This document shows positions 9,943-18,674 of a DNA stretch of 64,000 bases, one piece after another. Both the position numbers and the translations under genes were made by a program. The stretch's first letter is position 1. The number at the start of each line of letters is the position of its first letter. The notes under the pieces were generated by a model. That model was given only the letters and a program-made list of their open reading frames with translations. It was not told the origin of the DNA and did not search any database. Where the stretch lies: the NCBI GenBank assembly GCA_022559845.1, contig CM040121.1, forward strand, positions 345,128,243 through 345,192,242, written 5' to 3'. The DNA comes from Amorphophallus konjac (Eukaryota; Streptophyta; Magnoliopsida; Alismatales; Araceae).

Positions 9943-10589
9943 GGCACTCCCATTCCAGAAAAGAAAAAAAGAGAGAAGGAGAGGCTGGAGAGGAACAGAC
10001 ACACAGACAGAGGGAGAGACATACGCAAGAGAGGAAGAGAAGAGGAGGGAGAAGAAGAAGGGCTCCGGCGTGAGTCTCCTCCGACGGCCACCGGGCAGAA
10101 GAGAGAGTAAGAAAGAAGGAGGGCTGAATGTAACAGGGGAAGGCGCGGGGGAACGAGCAGTGGACGCTTGTCCCCGCTTCAATCCCCAACACTTTCCCTT
10201 CCGTGGTTTTCCCTGTTTTCTTCCTCCCTTCATCTTGTATTTTGGTTTTCTTCCTTGCCCGTAGCCTTAACTCGGGCGTGCTCGGCAATGTACATGGATG
10301 GCTACGGCCCCTTGCTCCTCATGAATGAAAATCACCCTCTTTGGGTTTCTTTGTTATTTTGTTGGTTTACGCCCATTTTCACGGTGTATGATGTGTTGCC
10401 CGTTTCTTCCCCCATCTCTCTATTTCTCCGATGCTTCTGGGCTTTCCATGTCAATACGATCGCTCCCGTATGATCCTTCGCCTTTCGGGTTCTTTGCCCT
10501 CCCCTATGGCCAATAGCTATGCCAACCTGCCTGAGGGGAGGAAAACCATCCTTTTCTCCTAGAACACCTAGCCGCCAGCAGTCTATCCC

Positions 10590-10740
10590 TGGGCTTTCCC
10601 CTACCGGTACACACCTCTTGGCCCTCAGCGGCACACCCCGTTGGCCCTTGGCCGGTACACCCTTTTGGCCCTCAGCTGCATACCTTTTAGGTCCTCAGCG
10701 GCACACTTTCTGGCCCCCAGCGGTACACCCTTAGCCGCCA
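10590..10740 (+). repeat. CGG(C/T)ACACC short array in the LTR
   Basis: Six to seven copies of CTCAGCGGCACACC or GGCCGGTACACC lie about 28 bp apart. The matching block in the nested LTR is at 22690-22990. Confidence 0.75.
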
Positions 10741-11214
10741 ACCCCCAGCCCATTCTGTCTAGTATTAGAGGTCTTCCGTTCACAGTTTTCTCCGGGTTTT
10801 CCGAGGTTTCACAAAGGTGTTGCTGCCTCCGGGCGCCCACCTCCAGTTGTCGGGTTCCGCCACTCCATGTGGGCGCGTTCCCTGTATTTCCCTTACGCTC
10901 GGGTCAAGGGGAGATGCTGCCGAATTTTTGTCAAGATATAACAACATGTTAAACAAGGCAAAAGAAAGCAACAAACCATGGAACGATTAATGATGGAACC
11001 TTCCAATTATTTAAGCCGCTGTCGGCACCATGACGAGAATCGGACTAATTAATAACCTGGCAGCCCGAACATCCGATCTGCGAGAAGAGGCCGAATGGAA
11101 TAAAGCAAGGAAAAGGAGAAGCTTATGTAAAAACTATATAGAAATTAAGATAAGAAGAAAAGAAAAGCCTTAAAACAAATAATAGAAGAGTGGGCTTTCA
11201 CCTCCGCCCTTGTT

Positions 11215-11560
11215 CCAACCTTCACCGTTACACTCCCACCACCCTCCATTTTATCCTTCACCGGTACACCCCTTTTAACCCCCAGCGGTACGCCCCTTTT
11301 GGCCTCCAGCGGTACACCCTCATCACCCCCCAGCGGTACACCCTCATCATCCCCCTTAACATTTCCAACCCCAAACCGCCTTCAGCGGTACGCCCTTCCC
11401 AACCTCCAACGGCACACTCCAGAGAGCCTTCAGCGGTACACACTGCCCATCTTCAGCGGCACACTCTAATGGCCCTTCAATGACACAACCTCCTGGCCCT
11501 TTCAGCGGCACACTCCTTCCCATTGCCTCTCCCTCTTCGCCGGTACACCATCATCCATTG
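11215..11560 (+). repeat. CGGTACACC array in the LTR
   Basis: About 14 copies of a unit around TTCAGCGGTACACCC or ACCGGTACACCC have 20-30 bp spacing. It directly precedes the TGTACAGACTT array. Confidence 0.8.
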
Positions 11561-11575
11561 TCTAAGAGGAACACC

Positions 11576-12625
11576 ATGTATAGACTTGGCAGATTGACGC
11601 ACAAACACAGCAACAGGCAATGTATAGACTTCGAGCTGCAGCCAAGGGACAACGTACAGACTTTGTGCTGCAATGTGCAGACTTTGGGTTTATCAATGTA
11701 CAGACTTCACGCTGCAACGTACAGACTTTATGCTGCAGCGTACAGACTTTGGGCCAGCCAATGTATAGACTTCATGCTGCAACGTACAAACTTTGTGCTG
11801 CAGCGTACAGACTTTGGGCCAGCCAATGTATAGACTTCATGCTGCAACGTACAGACTTTGTGCTGTAGCGTACAGACTTTGGGCCAGCCAATGTATAGAC
11901 TTCATGCTGCGACGTATAGACTTTGTGCTGCAGTGTACAGACTTTGGGCCAGCCAATGTATAGACTTCATGCGGCGACGTTCAGACTTTGTGCTACAGCG
12001 TACAGACTTTGGGATGGGCGATGTACAAACTTCATGTTAGTATGTGCAGATTTCATACTGCAATGTACAGACTTTGTGCCGCAGTGTATAGACTTCGTGG
12101 CCAATGTACAGACTTCATGTCGCAACGTGCGGACTTTGAGCTGGGATGTACAGACTTTAAGATGTAATGTATAGACTTTGAGCAGCCAATGTACAGACTT
12201 TGAGCTGCTGTCAATAGGCAATGTACGGACTTTGAGCTGAAGGATGTACAGACTCTGGCCTGGCCGATGTACAGACTTTGGGCTGGCCGATGTACGGACT
12301 CTGAGCTGCAATGTATAGACTCTGAGCTGCAGCCGATGAACAATGTATAGACTTCGAGTTGCCCAGTGTGCAGACTTTGAGCTGCAGCCAATGAACGATG
12401 TATAGACTTTGAGTTGCCCAGTGTATAGACTTCGAACTGCAGCCGAAGGGCAATGTATAGACTTTGAATTGGCCAATGCACAGACTTTGAGCAGCCAATG
12501 TATAGACTTCGAGCTGTAGTCAATAGGCAACGTACATACTTTGAGCTGAGGGATGTATAGACTTGATATGCTGGTTGAATAGACAATGTACAAACTTTGG
12601 GGCTGATGAATGTACAGACTTTATG
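11576..12625 (+). repeat. TGTA(C/T)AGACTT array, about 1.05 kb
   Basis: About 45 copies of (A/C)(A/G)TGTA(C/T)AGACTTTG occur every 20-25 bp, with linkers such as TGCTGCAG and GGCCAGCC. The block is absent from the otherwise related LTRs at 21146 and 35504. Its reverse complement, AAGTCTGTACA, is the repeat word of the copia-1 LTR (14464-15420, 42536-43245). Confidence 0.92.
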
Positions 12626-12649
12626 TTATCCCCCCTTTTCTTCGCCGAT

Positions 12650-12860
12650 GCACTCTCCAGGCTCCCCCCCAGCGGTACACTGCCTTAAAGCTTCCACCGG
12701 TACACCCTCCTTAAGCCCTTCAGCGGCACACAGCTCCAGCCCTTCGCCGGCACACCTCTGCCCTCCTTCGCCGGTACACCACCTTTGGTCCTTCAGCGGC
12801 ACCCATCCCCAGCCATTCGCCGGCACACTCTTCTGCCCACCTTCCTTCAGCGATGCACCC
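12650..12860 (+). repeat. CGG(C/T)ACACC array after the TGTACAGACTT block
   Basis: About eight copies of CCTTCGCCGGCACACC or TTCAGCGGCACAC. It resumes the same repeat family seen before the TGTACAGACTT block, so that block may be an insertion within one longer array. Confidence 0.75.
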
Positions 12861-12894
12861 TTTTTTTTTAGCCCCTCTTTCAACCCACCAAGGG

Positions 12895-13215
12895 TCAACT
12901 CTCCCAAAAAAAAATATAATAAATATATACATATATATAATACATGAATACACATATATATATACATATAGGCATCTAATGGCAGCACCGACAAACTAAT
13001 AAAAGTCATGATGAATAAATAAACCTGAATATATCCGTATAAAAAAAAGAAAAAAATGATGACGAATGAAATGAGTGGCAATAATAATAATAATAATAAG
13101 GGGCAATAATAGCAGTGAGCAAGACGAGGGAGATCACCCGGAACAGATGCGGAAAAAGGAATAAGCAACGGGGTGATAAGAACAATAATGATAAAACATT
13201 GTAAGGTATTAATAA
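12895..13215 (+). repeat. A/T-rich microsatellites
   Basis: (TA)n, A runs and (AAT)n occupy most of this segment, including AATAATAATAATAATAAT near 13080. The nested LTR carries a similar low-complexity segment at 23795-24190. No gene is seen. Confidence 0.8.
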
Positions 13216-13849
13216 TTCTACATTGCAGCCCTCTCTCTCCGTGACTCGACGTAGAAGGAACAGTGATGCCGCCCTCTCAGGTCGGGCCCGAGTCTTGGGA
13301 ATCATTCTGATATGGCCAAGCCCCGACCTGGTCTCGGGCCGACATTCCCATCAAGATCGGATTCGTTTCTCGCTCCGGATCCCTTTCGAGCCATCATTAA
13401 AATCGCCGTGCATGCGGCAGACATTTGGACGGATTCGCCCCGGTTTTTTCGTCACGTCTCCATCACGGACCCGTGTCCGAATATGAAAAGGTCCACGAGT
13501 GACCGACATGGCTAGTGGCTCACATCCTAATGCGTACTTTGGTGTGATTTTCTCCTGTCTCTTTCTCACGCAATTAGTATTATTCTTTTCGGCCGCAGGG
13601 CCCCTAATTTTGGCAATTAATCAAGGGTGTTCCCTCGTATGGGGGATGTAAATGACGTCGTGACCTTTACGGCGCGACGGGATTTGGTCCCGACACAAAC
13701 CACACAATCGTCTAACAAAGTCAGATCGAGTGCACCACGGGTTCTTCGGAGCCCGAATAAATTGTCACTTCGGTGACTGGCACGCCCACGCACTTAATAA
13801 ACCAACCAATGAACCGACGAGGATCCGTCGAGTGAAAAGTGCGTCCACA

Positions 13850-14255
13850 ATGCCATAGTAATTTCAATTCATGAATAAGAGGCTAAAGATATACATCAAT
13901 TTTCATTCCTGGTGACTTAACACCATGTATGATAGAAGACAAAATCAAATTGGATTCTTTCATGCACATCCATGGTGGCAAATTATAAGGTATTAAAACA
14001 ACAGGCCATATACAGTAAGCACTTGATAATGATCTAAATGGGTTAAACCCATTACTTGCCAAACCAAGTCTCACATTACGAATCTCTGATGAAAATGATA
14101 CATGTTCACGATCAAAATCTTGCCAGACTATAGAGTCAGTTGGATGTCTCAATTTTTTATCATTTTTTGTGCGACCTTCTGCATGCCATGTCATAAAGGA
14201 GGCTATTTTTGAAGACATGTATAACCTTTGTAATCTTGGTATTAAAGGAAAACAG
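13850..14255 (-). pseudogene. CACTA (TNP2-family) transposase, middle segment
   Basis: Read on the minus strand from 14255, the frame contains IPRLQRLYMSSK, TWHAEGRT, NVRLGLASNGFNPF and WPVVLIPYNLPPWMCMK. These are hallmarks of the TNP2/En-Spm transposase, which binds and cuts CACTA element ends. A TAG (13885-13883) interrupts it, after which the frame continues in family-like order (PLIHELK) to 13850. There the left retrotransposon begins, so the C-terminal part is missing. The upstream half lies at 55702-56466 across copia 1: removing that element with one target copy brings the two halves together in a single family-like frame. Confidence 0.88.
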
Positions 14256-14463
14256 TGTTGCATCCCTACGGTTTTGATGATGTCTCACACTATAAATCAA
14301 TCCTCTATCTCTAGATTTATGCTGGTTCATCATGTAAGTGAGTACAGTTCATATGCTGTTTCATTATTTCATCTATCTACACTCTGCTTAGTTAGTATGA
14401 ACAGTAGTGGGTCGACCCACCCTTGCTGATGCGTCGACCCATCAGAACACTGACTGTCTGGGT

Positions 14464-15420
14464 ATCAAAGTCTATACATCAGCTTGATCGAGTAAGTCTG
14501 TACAGCATGCCTTAGTGTTCATATCATTAAGTCTGTGCATTGGCATCTCTTCTTCAAGTATGTACACCGGGCATCTTCTAATTGAAGTCTGTACAGCCAA
14601 TGCACTTAACTGAAGTCTATACACTGGTTTATCTAACTTCAACTCTATACATCCGATTACTGTTGCAGTGTTCACCAAGTCTATACATCGCCCTCAGACC
14701 TTCAACTCTATACACTGCTACAGGAACCAAGTCCATACACTCTCCCGTTCAAATCCTTCTAAGTCTGTACATCGGCTTCTCTCGTCAAGTCTATACATCC
14801 ACAGTGGATCATCAAGTCCATACATCCACAGTGGAACTTCCAAGTCTGTACAACGCTGAAGCCTTCACAAGTCTGTACACTGCTTGAGCCTCACCAAGTC
14901 TGTACATCGCTTCAAGCGACTCAAGTCTATACAGCTTGCCTTCACGATCAGAGTCTATACATCGTTCCTCAAAGGCTAAGTGTATACATCCTTCCAAGCT
15001 TCAAGTCTACACACTCGATTGTTAGGTCTTCAACCCTATGCATTCAATGGTTAGGCCTAAGTCTATACACTCGATTGTTAGGTCTTCAACCCTATACATT
15101 CAATTGTTAGGCCTAAGTCTATACACTCGATTGTTAGACCTTCAACTATATACATTGGTTGAGTCTATTCACTGAAGACGCTGAAGACCTCCAAGTGTAT
15201 ACACTCTCACATGATACCCACTTGGTTAACTGTTGTGTCAAGTTTATACACTCGATTCCCTCATGCATTTCACAAAAGTCTTCATATTCTATCTTGCTAT
15301 GAAAATACTTTCATCACAAGTCTGTACACCATCTTTTACATGCGTTCATACATTAAGTCTATACACTCACTCTCACGTTGTACACACTTGATCATTTGCT
15401 ACTTTAAAGTATGTACATTT
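14464..15420 (+). repeat. AAGTCT(A/G)TACA array in copia 1 U3
   Basis: About 35 copies of CAAGTCTGTACATC or CAAGTCTATACACTC occur at irregular 20-35 bp spacing. A longer sub-repeat (CGATTGTTAGGTCTTCAACC) occurs near 15015-15140. Short ORFs across it are by-products. Confidence 0.9.
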
Positions 15421-15500
15421 GCTGAATAACAGTCTGAACTACCTAATTCGAATCATGTCTTCTGTCTCTGTTAGAAGATAAACACAGGTTAATGATCGGG

Positions 15501-15592
15501 CACGTGATCTGAGGATGATCCCTGGCACGTGATCCGAGGTGCTTTCTGGGCGGGAACCTGAAAGGCACACGCCCATCATCTGCTATATATAT
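15501..15592 (+). promoter_or_regulatory. Copia 1 promoter: two CACGTG motifs and TATA box
   Basis: CACGTGATC occurs at 15501 and 15526, both as GCACGTGATC(C/T). CTATATATAT follows at 15583-15592. CACGTG is the core of plant G-boxes bound by bZIP or bHLH factors. The same layout is found in the 3' LTR (54722, 54747), and a CACGTG is also present in copia 2 and in the minus-strand LTR at the right end. Confidence 0.7.
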
Positions 15593-15875
15593 GGATCATC
15601 ATCCTTCAGTGAAAGACAGATCGTGAAAAGAAAGAATAGAAGATATTCGAGTGAGGCTGCATGATCCAGAAAAGAGAGAGAGCAGAAAGTCCCACATTGT
15701 CCAGATCCGAGAGGAATATGTTCGAGAGAGAGAGAGAGCAGTGTCTGCGGTTTGATGAATTGCTTCCTTTGAATCTACATTTGTATTGGTTTCAGAACCG
15801 ACTGCTTCTTCGTTGGTCCTTGTTTCTATTTTGTGTTCTTTTTATTTGTTCATTCTTCTGATTCGAATTTGTTCC

Positions 15876-16219
15876 CCTCCAGTGCGTGGAGGAAGGGAGT
15901 GTAACTCCGGTTTCCCTCTGGGTTGCAGAGGAAGAGAGATCAGTGATCTCTGGTGTTGCTAGTGACGGGTTGTCATTAGTAGTTTCCCTCTGGATTGGAG
16001 GAAGGGAGACTTGTCTCCGGTTCTGTTCTAGCTGGTAGCTGGAACAGGTTTCAAGCTCTGTGGGTAGCAGAGTTTGGTTGAGGGATTTGTTTCCCTTGGG
16101 TATTCAAGCTGTGTGGCAGCAAGTTGTTCGCAGACTGAGTCTGCCGTGTTCTAGCAGTGACTAGTGGAATCCTCACTCTAGTTGGAGTGAGGGGTGGATG
16201 TAGATTGCGGACTGCAATC
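15876..16219 (+). other. Chain of at least 12 short hairpins in the transcribed LTR
   Basis: Back-to-back inverted repeats fill this segment. Examples are GGAGT-gta-ACTCC (15896), CCTCTG-ggttg-CAGAGG (15915), AGAGATCA-g-TGATCTCT (15935), GGAGAC-tt-GTCTCC (16005), GCAGAC-tga-GTCTGC (16130) and GATTGC-ggact-GCAATC (16203). The pair CCTCACTC/GAGTGAGG lies at 16171-16192. It is downstream of the TATA box, so it would be present in RNA. The same order is seen in every copia LTR in the window. Confidence 0.85.
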
Positions 16220-16481
16220 GAACCACCTAAAAATCCGATTGCCTATTCTGTGGTTTGCTGTTATTATCTGCGCTCTCCATATGCTTGTCTCTTTGCTTCC
16301 TTGTGATCAGCTCTTCAATCTCATCTACTTATACTGTCTTGATTGTTGACTGCGTTAGCATTCTCATTGTGTGGGTTCAGGAGGAGTGTAAACAGTAGAA
16401 TTAATTTTTAGCCGAAGTTTTTACAAATTGGGAGTGATCTATTCATCCCCCCTTCTATATCACTCTTGCTGCGCTAACATT

Positions 16482-16493
16482 TGGTATCAGAGC
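16482..16493 (+). other. Primer binding site of copia 1 (initiator tRNA-Met)
   Basis: TGGTATCAGAGC lies two bases after the LTR. It is the standard 12-nt complement to the 3' end of plant initiator tRNA-Met used by most plant copia elements. Confidence 0.93.
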
Positions 16494-16504
16494 AGGTTTA
16501 CGCC

Positions 16505-18661
16505 ATGTGGACGAACGGTCAAGGAAATTCCAATGGTGCTAGAACCTTCATGGCCGAAGGTCATTCCATTAGTCGCCCGCCGTTTTTTGATGGTAGTAAC
16601 TATCTGTTTTGGAAGAACATGATGGAAGTGTTTATCAGGGCTCAGAGCCATAAACTGTGGAGAGTAATTACTGTTGGGCCATATGATCTGCCACCAAACG
16701 AGGACGCTTGGACAGATGACCATGTCAAGCTATCTTCACTCAACTGGACGGCGCTGAACATCATCCAGTGTGCTGTTCATCCAGAGGAATATGCCCGTAT
16801 ATCTGCCTACAAGACTGCCAAGCGAATGTGGGATGAGTTGCAATTGATCTATGAAGGTACAGCTCAAGTGAAAGCCTCGAAGGTAAACCTCTACACTTCT
16901 AAGTATGAAATGTTTAGGATGAATGCAGAGGAGAATATAACTGAAATGTATGCCAGGTTGTCCTTGATCACAAACACACTTAAAGGGCTAGGGAAGGATC
17001 TTGCTGAGGCAGATATAGTCAGGAAAATTCTTAGATCTTTATCCCCGGCATGGCACACTAAGGCCATTGTGATTGAGGAGTCAAAAGATCTGACTATCTT
17101 GACTGTGAATGAACTCATAGGATCCCTTATGACCTATGAGATGAATTTCAATGGAGGTGGAGAAGGAAGTGATAGGAAGGCTAAGAATGTGGCTCTAAGG
17201 GCATCCCGCAACAAGGGTAGCAACAGCGGGAACAACAGCAGTAGCCCCGAGTCCGAGTCCGAGCTTGAAGGTTTTTTAAATCTCGACCAGGAGGAGTAGG
17301 CAATGCTCACTAGACAGTTCAAAAAAATTTTGAAGAAAAAGGGAAAGACCTTTAGGAAGAAGAAGCCACACTCTTTTAACAAGAATGCTGAATTTACCAG
17401 TTACAGGGATAGAAATCCTAAGAGATTGACTTGTTTTAATTGTAACAAACAGGGACACATGAAAGGCGAATGCCCAGACCTCCAGAAGAAGGGTCCCTAT
17501 CTTCAGAAGAAGAACACAAAGGTGCAGAAGAAGAAGAAGCCACAGGCGATGGTCTGCACATGGAGCGAGGAAGAAGAAGATCCCGAAGACACTTCCTCAG
17601 AAGAATATGAAGATGGAATTTGCCTTATGGCAAACAGTGAAGAGGAGGTAATAAATGTTTTTGAAAATTACTCAATTGATGACTGGGAGGATGCTTATGG
17701 TGAATTGTTAGATAAATTTAATTCTCTTAGTAAAGAGCACAGAGTTCTGAAAAGAAAATTTAACACAAATGTTGAAGAACAAACTCTGGTCTGTGAGGAA
17801 AATCAGAAGCTAAAAGAGCAATTAGGAGAAATGACCTCACTAAGAAAAGAAAATGATAAGCTCAAGGGAGAAGTTCAAGAAAGTCAAAATCAGCTCAATG
17901 AACTCAACATTAAAATTGAAGAAAGCATGAATGAAATTAGAGTGAACTCAGAGAAATATGAAGCTGTGAAGAAAGTAAATATTGAACTTCTAAAAAATTC
18001 TGAGTCCCTTCAAAAGGAGCTAGAAGACAAACAGAAAGTCCTAGAAAAGTTTGTCCAAGGAAAAACTAGTTTAGATGCTATACTAGGGACTAGAGTCAAT
18101 TTCAATAAGGAGGGTCTAGGCTATGACCCAACTAACAAGAGACCCTTGTAATTCAAGACCATCACCTTTTGCCCAGAGAAGGGAAAAGAAAAGCTGGACA
18201 CACCATCCAGCTCAAACAGCACTAAGGGAATTCAAAGTCCTAAAGAAAACACAAAAACCAGTGCTGATCAACCATTTAAGATGGGAATGAATTGTATGAA
18301 GAATGTCACTAAGCTCACTCACCAGAACACTAATGGTAGATGGACCAAGAAAGTGAATCAGATTAAGAGCTGGAATTACAACAATCAGATGAGTCCAAAC
18401 AGGAACTACTGGAGAAATAATGTTCATAGTCAAAAACATGTTAATCAACAAGCTTACAGGAAATTTCCTAGGGATAGGAAGACTAATGAATGGAATAGAA
18501 CTCACTTCTCCAGACCAGCTGGATTCAACTTTAATAAACCAGAAAGGAAGGTGCCAGAGAAAACCATGCTGAAGCAAATCTGGATACCTAAACACTTGAT
18601 CAGAGAGTTAAACAATGTCTTTGGACCCAACTCATCTTGGGTCCCAAATCACTCTGCTTGA
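16505..18661 (+). pseudogene. Copia 1 gag (two premature stops)
   Basis: Starts at ATG 16505 (product begins MWTNGQG). The N-terminal part is the retrotransposon Gag domain (NYLFWKNMMEVFI and AKRMWDELQLIYEG regions), forming the virus-like particle shell. A zinc knuckle CX2CX4HX4C (CFNCNKQGHMKGEC, near 17432-17473) binds RNA. Residues beyond about 400 form a Lys/Glu-rich coiled coil, as in Sireviruses. TAG at 17297-17299 and TAA at 18149-18151 interrupt the frame; copia 2 has CAG and CAA there. The frame otherwise runs to TGA at 18659-18661, which copia 2 also has, so that stop is the likely true end of gag. Confidence 0.9.
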
Positions 18662-18674
18662 TGTATTTGTGTAG

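Larger units (their letters stand above)
1..13849 (+). mobile_element. 3' portion of a large LTR retrotransposon (Tat/Ogre-like, inferred)
   Basis: The element runs off the left edge of the window and ends at 13849 with the 3' LTR. Reading in the plus direction it contains an antisense gene, a CGGCACACC array, a purine tract, a 128-bp repeat, a 54-bp hairpin array, a purine-rich PPT and a 4.86-kb LTR that begins TGTGGAC and ends GTCCACA. No gag or pol is visible, so the superfamily is inferred: very long LTRs, an extra antisense ORF between pol and the 3' LTR, and tandem repeats in the same interval are known traits of the Ty3/gypsy Tat/Ogre group. It is inserted into the CACTA transposase gene, whose coding sequence continues from 13850. 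The 5' copy of the target duplication is outside the window, so the putative ATGCC (13850-13854) cannot be confirmed. Confidence 0.75.
8986..13849 (+). repeat. 3' LTR of the left retrotransposon (4864 bp)
   Basis: It starts TGTGGACACC and ends GTGCGTCCACA, so the ends form the inverted repeat TGTGGAC/GTCCACA. It follows a PPT and is followed by interrupted host coding sequence. Its first 1.9 kb and its last 0.6 kb resemble the LTRs of the 19.1-kb nested element. The middle differs: here there is an extra 1-kb TGTACAGACTT array, and the 343-bp duplications of the nested LTR are absent. No partner LTR is present to estimate age. Confidence 0.88.
14256..16479 (+). repeat. 5' LTR of copia 1 (2224 bp)
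   Basis: It is bounded by TGTTG and TAACA, with the PBS two bases beyond. In order it holds about 200 bp of unique U3, the AAGTCTGTACA array, two CACGTG motifs, a TATA box, a purine-rich leader and a chain of inverted repeats, and it ends in a C run before CACTCTTGCTGCGCTAACA. The 3' copy is split at 42332-43268 and 54414-55701 and has almost the same total length (2225 bp). Confidence 0.93.

Noticed and set aside
16482..16493. Possible tRNA gene fragment
   Set aside because: Only 12 bases match the initiator tRNA, at the PBS position in both copia elements. No cloverleaf surrounds it.
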